A program made the position numbers and the translations under genes. A DNA stretch of 64,000 bases from Henricia sp. BOLD:AAB3569. Lineage: Eukaryota; Echinodermata; Asteroidea; Spinulosida; Echinasteridae. Under the pieces are notes generated by a model. It saw nothing but the letters and a program-made list of their open reading frames with translations. It made no database searches and had not been told where the DNA came from. Positions 36,180 through 47,200 of this stretch are shown here, piece by piece. Within the stretch, counting starts at the first letter, position 1. The number at the start of each line of letters is the position of its first letter. The stretch spans positions 285,298 to 349,297 of the forward strand of contig JBBELK010000560.1 of the NCBI GenBank assembly GCA_037783545.1. Reading direction: 5' to 3'.

Positions 36180-36615
36180 GGGTCTGTCCACAGTAATGGG
36201 GTACATTTGAAAAGTTAGTCAATAATTTCTTTCAGATGTCTTTAGTTTATCTCAGAATTAAAGAAATGTCCTTGTTTTGTTCTCAGGAGATAACTTTTGC
36301 CCAAAAAGGTAAAACATTTCTGCCACAACATACATTTTTGAAAAGCTTGTGTACAAATTTTCCTATTACGTAGGTAACGTGGACAGACCATTTTGTGACA
36401 TTTTTTTCCGTCTTTGTTACACGCGTAATAGGAAAATTTGTGCACGGGGTTTTCAGAAATGTATGTTGTAGGACTATTTTTCTTACTCCTTGGTGAAAAA
36501 GTTATTTCCTCAGTTTAGCTTGATAATTTAAAGATAAAATTAAGACATTTGAAGTGAACACGGACCTAAGATCTTGAATGTTACAGAAATGTACCCCATT
36601 ACTGTGGACAGACCC
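36180..36615. mobile_element. 436-bp palindromic MITE, copy 2
   Basis: Nearly identical to copy 1 (single-base differences such as TTCC to TTTC near the start and CGTCAG to CCTCAG near the end), in the same orientation and at the same phase of the satellite unit. The preceding unit is the TTAACC/CTGG variant, as in the other copies. Confidence 0.88.
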
Positions 36616-37061
36616 ATGTACTTAATCGAGTGACAGTTTCAAGTGTTCACCAGCCATCTGGTATGTACTTAATCGAGTGACAGTTTCAAGTGTTCACCAG
36701 TTTCAAGTGTTCACCAGCCATCTAGTATGTACTTAATCGAGTGACAGTTTCAAGTGTTCACCAGCCATCTGGTATGTACTTAATCGAGTGACAGTTTCAA
36801 GTGTTCACCAGCCATCTGGTATGTACTTAATCGAGTGACAGTTTCAAGTGTTCACCAGCCATCTAGTATATGTACTTAATCGAGTGACAGTTTCAAGTGT
36901 TCACCAGCCATCTAGTATGTACTTAATCGAGTGACAGTTTCAAGTGTTCAACAGCCATCTCGTATGTACTTAATCGAGTGACAGTTTCAAGTGTTCACCA
37001 GCCATCTAGTATGTACTTAATCGAGTGACAGTTTCAAGTGTTAACCAGCCATCTGGTATGT

Positions 37062-37497
37062 GGGTCTGTCCACAGTAATGGGGTACATTTGAAAAGTTAG
37101 TCAATAATTCCTTTCAGATGTCTTTAGTTTATCTCAGAATTAAAGAAATGTCCTTGTTTTGTTCTCAGGAGATAACTTTTGCCCAAAAAGGTAAAACATT
37201 TCTGCCACAACATACATTTTTGAAAAGCTTGTGTACAAATTTTCCTATTACGTAGGTAACGTGGACAGACCATTTTGTGACATTTTTTTCCGTCTTTGTT
37301 ACACGCGTAATAGGAAAATTTGTGCACGGGGTTTTCAGAAATGTATGTTGTAGGACTATTTTTCTTACTCCTTGGTGAAAAAGTTATTTCCTCAGTTTAC
37401 CTTGATAATTTAAAGATAAAATGAAGACATTTGAAGTGAACACGGACCTAAGATCTTGAATGTTACAGAAATGTACCCCATTACTGTGGACAGACCC
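37062..37497. mobile_element. 436-bp palindromic MITE, copy 3
   Basis: Same length, orientation and satellite phase as copies 1 and 2. It shares CCTCAG with copy 2 and has its own changes (TTTACCTTG, AAATGAAG). The order of satellite variants before it (CTAGTATATG, CTAG, TTCAACAG...CTCG, CTAG, TTAACC...CTGG) repeats that before copy 1. Confidence 0.88.
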
Positions 37498-38507
37498 ATG
37501 TACTTAATCGAGTGACAGTTTCAAGTGTTCACCAGCCATCTGGTATGTACTTAATCGAGTGACAGTTTCAAGTGTTCACCAGCCATCTGGTATATGTACT
37601 TAATCGAGTGACAGTTTCAAGTGTTCACCAGCCATCTAGTATATGTACTTAATCGAGTGACAGTTTCAAGTGTTCACCAGCCATCTGGTATGTACTTAAT
37701 CGAGTGACAGTTTCAAGTGTTCACCAGCCATCTAGTATGTACTTAATCGAGTGACAGTTTCAAGTGTTCAGCAGCCATCTAGTATGTACTTAATCGAGTG
37801 ACAGTTTCAAGTGTTCAACAGCCATCTAGTATGTACTTAATCGAGTGACAGTTTCAAGTGTTAACCAGCCATCTAGTATGTACTTAATCGAGTGACAGTT
37901 TCAAGTGTTCACCAGCCATCTAGTATGTACTTAATCGAGTGACAGTTTCAAGTGTTCACCAGCCATCTGGTATGTACTTAATCGAGTGACAGTTTCAAGT
38001 GTTCACCAGCCATCTAGTATGTACTTAATCGAGTGACAGTTTCAAGTGTTCACCAGCCATCTAGTATGTACTTAATCGAGTGACAGTTTCAAGTGTTCAC
38101 CAGCCATCTAGTATGTACTTAATCGAGTGACAGTTTCAAGTGTTCACCAGCCATCTAGTATGTACTTAATCGAGTGACAGTTTCAAGTGTTCAACAGCCA
38201 TCTCGTATGTACTTAATCGAGTGACAGTTTTAAGTGTTCACCAGCCATCTAGTATGTACTTAATCGAGTGACAGTTTCAAGTGTTCACCAGCCATCTAGT
38301 ATGTACTTAATCGAGTGACAGTAGCAGCGATCTCTGTCAGTTTTACTGAGAAAGTTTTTGAGAGAAAGTTTTATCAAAATGTTTCAGCAATTATATTACA
38401 CACTTGCTAGAAATCAACCTTATATTTCCATACTAGTCTGGTGTGAGCACAAAGCCTTCTATCAATCATGTGAGGTGGAAGGGGAAGGTAGGCATTAGCC
38501 AACTTAC

Positions 38508-38735
38508 TTATCTCACAGCGTGACCCAGTGAAACCATCAGGACATGCACAGTTGAAACCATTGATCTCATCATTGCAAACTCCATTATTCTCACACGGTT
38601 GACTCACACACTCCAGAATGTTGAAGTCACACAGTGAACCGGTGAAGCCTGGCTGGCAGGCACAGGTGAAGGAATTGACACCGTCGATACACGTGGCTCC
38701 TGGCCCACATGGGTTCTGGTTGCATTCGATAATCT
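38508..38735 (-). CDS. Exon with two EGF domains
   Basis: 228 nt, exactly two 38-codon modules; acceptor TGTGCAG, donor A|GTAAGT. Module 1: IIECNQNPCGPGATC, then FTCACQPGFTGSLC. Module 2: ILECVSQPCENNGVC, then FNCACPDGFTGSRC. All 12 cysteines are present. It arose by fusion of two one-domain exons after intron loss or by internal duplication. C-V-S-Q-P-C and C-x4-T-C fit O-glucose and O-fucose sites. Confidence 0.93.
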
Positions 38736-38894
38736 CTGCACACATGGCATCATGAAAGCAACAAAAATAAAATCTCTGATTCTCAAATACCAAAAATATA
38801 CAACAGGTGACAAAAAGTGGAGACATTTGGAATATTACGTGGCATTTGCTCTTGTAAATTGTTCATTTTTAAGATATTGCTAATGTCAACAGAA

Positions 38895-39060
38895 TAGACT
38901 GCCGAAGTGAATACGTCACCTTTTGTTGGTTGCCTAGGCAATTGGATCTAAACTAAAAATCACTCAACCGTGTCCCAGTGCTTTTCCAATGGTAATTTTC
39001 CCGACGGCCATGATAGTTTAGATCCAATCGCCATGGCAACGCACGTCACACTTCGGCAGT
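38895..39060. mobile_element. Foldback MITE, ACTGCCGAAGTG type
   Basis: The ends ACTGCCGAAGTG and CACTTCGGCAGT are inverted, and inner blocks CAATTGGATCTAAACTA and TAGTTTAGATCCAAT also pair. About 165 bp, no coding content. Confidence 0.78.
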
Positions 39061-39385
39061 TAAAAAGACTTTTCAAGCAAGTTCTTACCTTTGTACAATG
39101 GCTTTTATTATCTTTCAAAATAAAGTTATTTTTGGTTTTTATAAGAAGACTTCAACCCAAGAACAGCAACAAATTGTGTGACATCTTTCCAAAACCAGTG
39201 TACAAATTTCCTATATAATGCAAGTACGATCGTAGGACACATACTTTGAGACTATATTGTGTCCTTGTTACAAATAAGTACAGTTTTTTTAACAAAGTAC
39301 ACAGATATAAATATTGTGAATTAATCAACAGAGAGCTGTGTTGGTGTGTTTATGTGATGTGCTCTTGCTGCAGCCATGTACCCAC

Positions 39386-39499
39386 CTGTTTCACACAGTA
39401 TGCCTGTATATCCACCTGGGCAGCTGCAGATAATGCCGTTGTCCTGATTGTAGCACAAACCACCATTGAGACAAGGAGAACTGTCACAACGATTTAGAG
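39386..39499 (-). CDS. EGF-like exon
   Basis: 114 nt, acceptor TTCCAG, donor G|GTGGGT. It encodes ALNRCDSSPCLNGGLC, then IICSCPGGYTGILC, with six cysteines. The start lacks the acidic pair of calcium-binding EGFs. C-D-S-S-P-C fits an O-glucose site. Confidence 0.93.
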
Positions 39500-39762
39500 C
39501 TGGAAAATTGTAATGTGAAAACCACCAGTTAGCCTTTTTTGGAGTAATTGCAAATGATAAAATGGACCTTAAAAAGATTCTTTGCTCCAAAGCACAGGTA
39601 TCATGACTGCGCTCGTTTCCAAGAATCTTTGTGGGACAGAGATTCTAATTAACTACATTATATTACATTACATTTTATAACATCTATATAGAACACATTT
39701 CATATGGATACATCTTCATGTGCGCTGTACATTTATATTGGGTTTTACACAGCTAAAGCCCC

Positions 39763-40058
39763 TCTACACTGGCAAACATTTCACATAAAACATGTTTTTT
39801 CAGAAAAGCTTGCAGGTGTGGACGGTACATAAAACATTAGCAAACAGCAAACTTCACCAAACCGTGTTTGCCGGTGTTTGGACATGCAGCTATTGGCAAA
39901 CATCTGTTTGCTCATGTTTTATATCTGAACCAATCAGGAATCAGTTTAAGAAGTTTGCTTCTGTTTGCCAATGTAGAGACACAGAAAAAACATCAGCAAA
40001 CAAACCTGTTTGGTCATATTTGCAAACAAAATGTTTGCAAGTGTTTGCCAATGTAGAG
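39763..40058. mobile_element. Foldback MITE, CTACACTGGCAAACA type
   Basis: The left end CTCTACACTGGCAAACATTT pairs with the right end TGTTTGCCAATGTAGAG. GTTTGCCAATGTAGAGA also recurs internally at 39963..39980. Non-coding; it abuts the SINE relic at 40085. Confidence 0.7.
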
Positions 40059-40084
40059 ATACATAGGTGGGTGGCACCATTGGC

Positions 40085-40340
40085 AATTGACGGCCAAAAA
40101 CACCGGGGAATCCCCTTACTCTTCACGAAAGAGTGTTTTGGGACCTTTTAAGTACGTTACACAACACACTGGACCAATGGCTTTACATCCCCTCCAAGGG
40201 GTGGAGCAAGTGTGATCAAGTGTCTTGCTCAAGAGCACAGGTACCACGGCCGGGTATCGAACGTGCAACCCCACGTTTTCACCAGAGTGTTGTGAGCCAG
40301 TGCCTCAAAGCACTCGGTCACGATACCCTATTCGGTATAG
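40085..40340 (-). mobile_element. tRNA-derived SINE, old copy
   Basis: On minus it shows a degraded B box near 40250 (GGTTGCACGTTCGATACC) and the body shared with the copies at 48901 and 53613: AAGCCATTGGTCCAGTGTG and GGGGATTCCCCGGTG. It is more diverged and 3'-shortened relative to them. Confidence 0.68.
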
Positions 40341-40481
40341 TCCTGTAAACTGCAAACGCGTCATACAAGCATGTCCAGTGGTAGACGCAGTTTCTGGAAC
40401 CCTCATAATAAATTAGTGTTGTTCTTTGGTCATACAGGGGGCCTTATTCAAGTAAACTCATCATAAAATTTGTCAACTCAC

Positions 40482-40595
40482 TGATTTCACAGTTGTCTCC
40501 AGAGAATCCGTCACCACAGATGCACTCATAACGATTCACCAAGTTAGAACAGGCGCCACCATTACGACATGGAGTGGATGCACATTCATCAATAT
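40482..40595 (-). CDS. Calcium-binding EGF exon
   Basis: 114 nt, acceptor ACGTAG, donor A|GTGAGT. It encodes [16 protein letters not shown], then [14 protein letters not shown], with six cysteines. The acidic start and N-x4-Y fit calcium binding; C-A-S-T-P-C fits an O-glucose site. Confidence 0.93.
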
Positions 40596-40608
40596 CTACG
40601 TACAAGAA

Positions 40609-41210
40609 CATAGGTCATTCCATAAATACGGGACCCAGTGTCCCCCTTTACGTCGTGACACTTCCGTAGTTGATTTTTATAAATACCGGGCTTCAGAGAA
40701 CGGTTACCCTCAACATATGAACAATATATGGCCTTGTAAATCGAACAACACCTTTGCCTGTTAATATTACCCAAAACATGACGAGAACGATTCAATAAAC
40801 TGGTGCGATCTTCTAAATGCAAGTGTGACATTTTAAAATTTATATTGAAGAATTATTGAAATTTCGCTCATAATATAATTTGAATTTATAAGGTACAGGT
40901 TCTACAGGTGGGTAAAACCAAAAGCTACCTTTTCCAGAAAGAACCTGGTCAAAAAGACTTGAAATGTAATCGTAAGAATTAAAAAATGCCTTGGTGTCCC
41001 CACTTACGTCGTTAAACAATTTTCTCGAATATTATCAAAACTATGACACCAAGACATGTCTAAATGTTTGGAAATTGTTTCAAATATCCTACACTATTCA
41101 GGAATTGCACGGAAATTTCTTCAAAATATTTTGGTAACTTGAAAAGGCCATTTTTACCAATGCATCAAAATGTCACACTTTGGCCCCCATATTTATGGAA
41201 TGACCCATAT
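40609..41210. mobile_element. Foldback repeat with GGTCATTCCATAAATA ends
   Basis: The left end GGTCATTCCATAAATACGG and the right end ATATTTATGGAATGACC are inverted. The right half contains the block TGCCTTGGTGTCCCC to CATCAAAATGTCACACTTTG that recurs at 6113..6268. GGGGTCTTTCCATAAATTAGG at about 24821 is a possible solo end of the same family. Non-coding. Confidence 0.72.
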
Positions 41211-41513
41211 CAAAGAATGAGTCAAGCAATGAGTTTTGCTTATTGCTAATATGACTCACGTCACAACTATTGTGGCTGGGAGTGAAAAACAATCGAATCA
41301 AAGGCCTGCATTTAAATTGCTGTTAAAGATAAACATGTATTTTTTTAGCCATGCTTGATAAGTAGGGCCTCTCAGACAACCACAAGTAACAGTAATATTT
41401 GCCTTAAAAAACTCACAGATCGCACTCCCCATTGTAAATGATAGCAAATGAAGTTAAAAGGAAAAAAGTGAACAATTGTCTGATTTCATTAATAAGGGTT
41501 AATGATCGCTTAC

Positions 41514-41627
41514 CTATGTCACACTGCAGTCCAGTCCATCCAGAAACACATCTACAGCGATAACCATTCACAAGATTTTCACAAGTGGCACCATTCCTAC
41601 AGGGGTTACTTGAACATTCATTGATAT
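41514..41627 (-). CDS. Calcium-binding EGF exon
   Basis: 114 nt, acceptor TTGCAG, donor G|GTAAGC. It encodes [16 protein letters not shown], then [14 protein letters not shown], with six cysteines. The calcium-binding start is complete. C-S-S-N-P-C and C-x4-T-C fit O-glucose and O-fucose sites. From 41640 to 42480 I see only AT-rich intron with a GTGGGGTACCA-type short repeat at 42060..42120. Confidence 0.94.
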
Positions 41628-42504
41628 CTGCAACATACATAGATAAACAAAAAAGGTGAAATCGCCAATCAATTCCACAAACATACAGCAAGCGCAGTGG
41701 CCGAGTTAGTTATAATAACGTAATATTTCTAATGTTTTGGAAAGCTCCAATTATTATGCAATTTCTTGCTTTGTGTTGATGCATCATTGTTGATGCAGAA
41801 ATTTACCTGCATCATTAAAGGCTTACCGAGGAGTCGTGTGGGACAAAAATAGCAAAAAAAAAGGGGGAAAAAGAGAGAGAAAGACTAAATGAGTACTTGA
41901 AGGTGGAGGGAATTAATTAATTTTTAATTTTAATTTTTAAGTTTACAATGTGAGTGCTTATGTCACATTGTCACGAGTATGGTCACTCATCTGTGTACAC
42001 AGGGGTTTATGGGGTACTTGCATTGTTGTCCTATTTTCCCTTTTCTTTAGAATTCCTCTGTGGGGTACCACTGTTCCTTTTGAATTTCTTTATGGGGTAC
42101 CATTGTTCCATTGTGTTTGGTACCCCACAAGTGTGTCTGTGTTAGACCACAATAACACCCAAGTTTAAGCTTTGTTGATGGCTCAGGACGTAGAGACCCC
42201 CAGTTGGACCGAGAGGTTGATTGGGTTAAGAATTGTACAATGTTAATATGTTAGTATGATAGCACTATTAGTACGTACAACATTTGCACGAGTTTTAGGC
42301 CGAGTCCTTGGAATAGTAAAACGAGTTTGTACAAGTACCAGTTAGCACAATAATACTATGATATCGTTGTAAGATACTACGATATATCAGTGCAGCCCAC
42401 AAGTTATCACAAGTTACAAAGGGAAGTTCCAACAGATCACCAATAATGCATTTAAGGACAATGCCAACACTAGAAGCATGCAAGAAACCCAATGGGAGAC
42501 TTTT

Positions 42505-42632
42505 GAAATGCGTGGTAGCAGCAAACAAACTGGTCCTTTCCATTGTTTACGTCATGTCTGAGGTAATGTTCACATTCTCAGTATGACGTAGACAATGAAA
42601 AAGGACCGGTTGGTTTGCTGCCACTAAGCATC
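42505..42632. mobile_element. Foldback MITE, GTGGTAGCAGCAAAC type
   Basis: The left arm GTGGTAGCAGCAAACAAACT with GGTCCTTTCCATTGTTTACG pairs with the right arm CGTAGACAATGAAAAAGGACC with GGTTTGCTGCCAC. A left-arm half copy, with the flank GAAACCCAATGGGAGACTTT, is repeated at 43795..43870. Confidence 0.78.
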
Positions 42633-42652
42633 TCTAAATACGATTGACTCAC

Positions 42653-42763
42653 CCAAGTCGCACAGTAATCCCGTCCAACCAGGATTGCATGAACATGTGA
42701 ATAAGCCAATCTGGTCGATACAATCTCCATTAAAACAGGGGTTCAATGCACACTCATTGATAT
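42653..42763 (-). CDS. Calcium-binding EGF exon
   Basis: 111 nt, acceptor CTCCAG, donor G|GTGAGT. It encodes [15 protein letters not shown], then [14 protein letters not shown], with six cysteines. It is one codon shorter between cysteines 2 and 3 than its neighbours, so the O-fucose site is absent. Confidence 0.93.
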
Positions 42764-43257
42764 CTGGAGTGAAAAAACACATCAAAATCCCCGAAAACTC
42801 AATTTCAATATAAATAAACTAAAGCACAGAAAAAAAACATATTCAAACAAAAGTTTTATAATGGTAAATTTAGATTCAGTTTTTTTTTACATCAGATTTG
42901 TAGTTTGTGTTTTAAGGTTTTTCCCAGACTGGTGATAAGTGCATTTTTATTATCATACTACAACACTGTTAGGGAAAGTCTACACAAGCTTTTCAAGACC
43001 TTTGGTAGAAAAGAGCATTATAACTTAATTAGCCCTATGACTCTATAGGGCATGTGAGAAACTCCAAGTGATGCTCAAGGTATTTAGAGAGAAGAGTGTA
43101 GATATTGGACATGAAAGTGTCACATGAAAATGTGATTGAGAAATGTTAGGGTCCATAATTAGCATCAACTGGCGAAGAACTGTTCAGCTTCACATCTTCA
43201 TTTTGCATAATTTGTCCGGGAAAAACATGTGTTTGCTAAACAAAATATAGAGCATAC

Positions 43258-43371
43258 AAGTTTGGCAGTAAGTCCCATTGTATCCCGTTGCACATTGGCA
43301 TTCAAATCCGTTGACTCTATCGATGCAACTGCCACCATTCTCACAAGGAAAACTGACACACTCATTGATAT
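43258..43371 (-). CDS. Calcium-binding EGF exon with mutated acceptor
   Basis: 114 nt of intact coding sequence: [15 protein letters not shown], then [14 protein letters not shown], six cysteines, donor T|GTATGC in phase 1. The base before the exon makes the acceptor CAA where its neighbours have CAG (position 43372 is T on plus where a C is expected). No other AG is placed suitably nearby. Since flanking introns are all phase 1, skipping this exon would leave the frame intact. It may be a decaying or unused exon, or a sequencing error. Confidence 0.8.
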
Positions 43372-43437
43372 TTGAAAATAAATGTTAAAAAAACAAATTA
43401 GAGGGTGGTCCATTATACACTTAATTCCAGGGCCGGT

Positions 43438-43560
43438 CGGGGGGGGGGGGGGGAGGGAGGGAGGGAGGGAGGGAGGGAGGGAGGGAGGGAGGGAGGGAGG
43501 GAGGGAGGGAGGGGGGGGGGGGGGGGGAGGGGGGGAGGGGGGGAGGGGGGGGGGGGGGAG
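43438..43560. repeat. (GGGA)n / poly-G microsatellite
   Basis: About 120 bp of GGGA repeats and G runs on plus. In the minus-strand transcript this is a long (TCCC)n pyrimidine tract about 70 bp upstream of the EGF exon whose acceptor is mutated. Frames through it encode only low-complexity Gly or Pro and are not genes. Confidence 0.92.
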
Positions 43561-44099
43561 TCCAAATTTAACCCCCTTTTTTCGGACTGAAGCAATAACA
43601 AATCTATTGCATTATATGTGCCACCTATCCACAACAATCTGACATAATCTGATGGGCCCGACCCATTCCTGTTACAATTTCTGGATCCGCAACTGAATTC
43701 AGATAACATTTTCATACTCAAGACATGTTCATGATTTGAGCTACACACCGATGTTACAGATGGCTCCTGTGTAGCCTGGCTGACAATCTAGAAGAAACCC
43801 AATGGGAGACTTTTGAAATGCGTGGTAGCAGCAAACAAACTGGTCCTTTCCATTGTTTACGTCATGTCTGTCCAAATTTAACCCCCTTTTTTCGGACTCA
43901 AGCAATAACAAATCTATTGCATTATATGTGTCCACCTATCCACAACAATCTTACATAATCTGATAGGCCCGACCCATTCCTGTTACAATTTCTGGATCCG
44001 CAACTGAATTCAGATAACATTTTCATACTCAAGACATGTTCATGATTTGAGCTACACACCGATGTTACAGATGGCTCCTGTGTAGCCTGGCTGACAATC
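43561..44099. repeat. ~310-bp segmental duplication including part of an EGF exon
   Basis: The block 43561..43789 is repeated at 43871..44099 with about 95% or better visible identity, including CCAAATTTAACCCCC and GACCCATTCCTGTTAC. The 3' copy runs into the true EGF exon at 44060. The first copy carries only about 43 bp of that exon (43747..43789; GYTGAICNIG part) before breaking into a MITE half copy (43795..43870). Confidence 0.85.
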
Positions 44100-44173
44100 A
44101 CACTCGTACATCTTGCGTAGGTTGATACACACTGCTTCATTTCTGCATGGTCTATTCAAACATTCATCTACAT
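44060..44173 (-). CDS. Calcium-binding EGF exon
   Basis: 114 nt, acceptor TCATAG, donor G|GTGTGT. It encodes DVDECLNRPCRNEAVC, then YECDCQPGYTGAIC, with six cysteines. The lower 40 bp are duplicated at 43747. The residue before cysteine 3 is V, so no O-fucose site. Confidence 0.93.
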
Positions 44174-44254
44174 CTATGAACAAAACAGAACAAAATTAAA
44201 TAAAGTGAATACTTTTTATTTTAAAGAATTAATGAGCATTGATACAAGGAGTGT

Positions 44255-47200
44255 AACAAATGGGGGTTCATCGACAATGGGGGGATAACGCCGAACCATC
44301 TTGTGACAGACGGCGTACATCTGAATTCCCAGGGTGTGTGTATTCTCGCCAAAAACATCATTCGGCACATCTACGGACCACCGAAACGGCCACATGCTGT
44401 CGACGGGGGGTTGTATTCCGACGCCCTCAAAAAACCGGCTACGGAAAATACACAAATGGATTTTCGGGATGAGAGTTCCTCACCCCCGCACTCCGAATCA
44501 GGAATGGATACAGTATCTCCAGGAGGTCAGACAACTTCTAAATCCACAAAGCAGGGGTCAAATGTTAGCCTAAAAGATGGTATCATACATAGTCATAGCG
44601 ACGGGGACTTTTCTTATGCTCACCTTAACGTAAGAAGTATCATCAACAAATTTGACCAATTTAAGATACTGTTCTCAAGAAAACCATTTGATGTTATGTG
44701 TCTAAATGAAACTTTTTGTGACGGCACGATTTCTGACGGCGAGATCGCACTGCCTGGGTATTATATTGTTAGAAAAGACAGAAATCGCCGCGGTGGCGGG
44801 GTAGCCATGTATATTAGAGACACGCTAAATTTTACTCGCCGATGTGATCTTGAACATGATGATGTCGAATGTATTTGGGTCGAAATTAGGTGTAAGCAAA
44901 GACAGCCAGTACTTATGAGTTCTGTTTATAGACCACCATCGAGTACTGTCGAGTTTTTAGATAACCTAACCGATATTACTGAAAAGGCGTCCTGTGAATT
45001 TAAAGAAATGATTGTACTCGGTGACTTTAACAGTGATGCAGCGGATGTTAATGCACCCAATCCTATACTCTCTTGCATGAATCTCTTCCAAATGGAGCAG
45101 TTAATACAAGAACCAACTCGAGTAACGCAGTTCACCCAAACAACTATTGATCTGATTTTTAGTACGCATCCCGATCTTGTTAGCGCATGCGGAGTGTTGC
45201 AAACCCTCATAAGTGATCATTTTCTTATTTACGGCATACATAATTGGAAAACGCCTCGCAAAGGGTGTCGTTTAATTAATTTTCGACGCCTGAAGGATAT
45301 TGATACCGAAACGTTTCACAATGACCTCCGCAATGCTCCATGGGAGTATGTTATAAACTGTCAACATGTTGACGAAGCGTGGTTTATCTGGCACTCGATT
45401 TTTATGGCTGTTATTAACCACCATGCTCCAATCAAGTCCAAGCGTGCTCGAAGCGGCACCATACCATGGCTTGATGGAGAATTGCTCCAACTAATGCGCC
45501 AACGAGATCGTGCACACAGTGTAGCTAAAAAGTCGCGCTCATCGAAAAATTGGGATATGTACAAAAAGTTAAGAAATTATGTTACTAACAAAGTTAGACA
45601 AAAGAAAAGCGAATATTTCACTTCGGCAATTGAGGAAAATAAGGATAACTCATCACTCTTGTGGAAGAAACTTAAAGAAGTCCTTCCCAATAAACAAAAA
45701 TGTGTCCCGAGTTCAATCATCTCCTCAAACGGAGAATATGTTGATGACCCTACCGACATCGCAAATAATTTCAATGAATATTTTTCAACAATTGGTGTAC
45801 GTATGTCCGCTGAGAATCACACAAGTTCAAATGATGCCGATGATTCTCACGACCATTCTCTTGTTTCTTCACCAGATTACGAACATTGTTCTCTCCCTAG
45901 TATCCCAGAAGAGTTTGTCAAAAAGCAAATTGCATCTTTGTCGGTTGGGAAAGCAACAGGCCCAGATGGTATTAGCGTTAATATGATTAAAATGGCTGCA
46001 CCTTTTATTACTAAGTCTTTAACGCATATATTTAACCTCTCCATAAAAAATGAACAGTATCCCAAGGCATGGAAACATGCTTCAGTTACACCTATTCATA
46101 AAGGAGGCGATAAGTGCAACGCATGTAATTACCGACCTATATCAATCTTGCCGATTATCTCTAAAATCCTAGAAAGATGGATACACTCGAACATGTACTC
46201 GTACCTTGATGAAAATAATTTCATTCCTGTTTGTCAATCTGGATTTCGGCCTTTGCACTCGACAGAAAGTACACTAAACGATTTAACAAACGAGTGTCTT
46301 CAAGCTATGGATCACGGGAGAATGACCGGAACAGTTTTCCTAGATTTCAGTAAGGCATTTGACTGCGTTGACCACAAAATTCTTTTAGAAAAATTAGAAA
46401 AGCTGAACATGTCGATTTCGGTAATAAACTGGTTTAAGTCCTATCTCAGTGATCGCAGTCAAACCGTTAATATTAGTAAACATATATCCAAATCCTTGCC
46501 TATAAGTGTCGGGGTACCACAAGGATCAATTCTGGGCCCATTATTGTTTCTTGTATATACATATGACCTGCCTCTTTATGTATCCGATAAGCTATATATG
46601 TATGCCGATGACTCTACACTAACTTGCAGTTCCGAAAGCATTGTCGAAATTGAAACTAGCCTTAACAAGTCATTAGACATGATTCATCTGTGGTCCGTTA
46701 AAAATAAAATCAAAATTAATGCCAGTAAAACTAAATGTATGCTAATTGGCTCAAAGAAAAAGATAAGCGCGCATGAGCTCAGAGTACACATTAATAATGA
46801 TCAAGTGCATAACGTTAAATCGTTTAAATGCTTGGGTGTTATTATTGACGAAACCTTAAGTTGGAACCAACATGTCGAATATGTAAAGAAGACAGTTTTC
46901 TCGAAATTAGCTATGTTAAAAAGAATTCGGGACTGTGTAACTCAACAGCACATGAACACCCTTATGTTAAGCTTAGTCATGCCTAGTCTAGATTATTGTT
47001 GCACAGTATGGGGTGACCGTTACGCATCTCATAACAATGTCTTGAACAAATGCCTCAAACGTGCAGCCAGAATAATACTGAAATGCGATTTCCTAACGCC
47101 ATCAGCTGACATGTTTAAAAAGCTCGACTGGCTTGCCTATCCAGATAGAGTTAAATACAAGAAAGCTATATTTGTCTTTAAAAGCATCAATTCCTTGGCC

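Larger units (their letters stand above)
32172..38321. repeat. 47-bp satellite array (~100 units) with three embedded MITEs
   Basis: The unit runs TACTTAATCGAGTGACAG, TTTCAAGTGTTCACCAGCC and ATCTAGTATG, 47 bp exactly. Variants (TTCACC/TTAACC/TTCAAC; CTAG/CTGG/CTCG; TATATG) mark positions and recur in the same order in different parts, showing segmental amplification. A few units carry a 17-bp partial repeat (CACCAGTTTCAAGTGTT, near 34513, 34578, 36700). The array lies in the intron between EGF exons 31863 and 38508. No spacers or cas genes exist, so it is not a CRISPR array. Confidence 0.95.

Noticed and set aside
34956..37327. Three identical 67-aa minus-strand frames
   Set aside because: They lie inside copies of a palindromic MITE; the identity reflects co-amplification and there is no known domain or splice context.
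32172..38321. Regular 47-bp repeats resembling a CRISPR array
   Set aside because: There are no unique spacers, the units abut directly, and the context is a eukaryotic intron. It is a satellite.
43382..43748. Polyglycine and polyproline frames
   Set aside because: They are translations of the (GGGA)n microsatellite.
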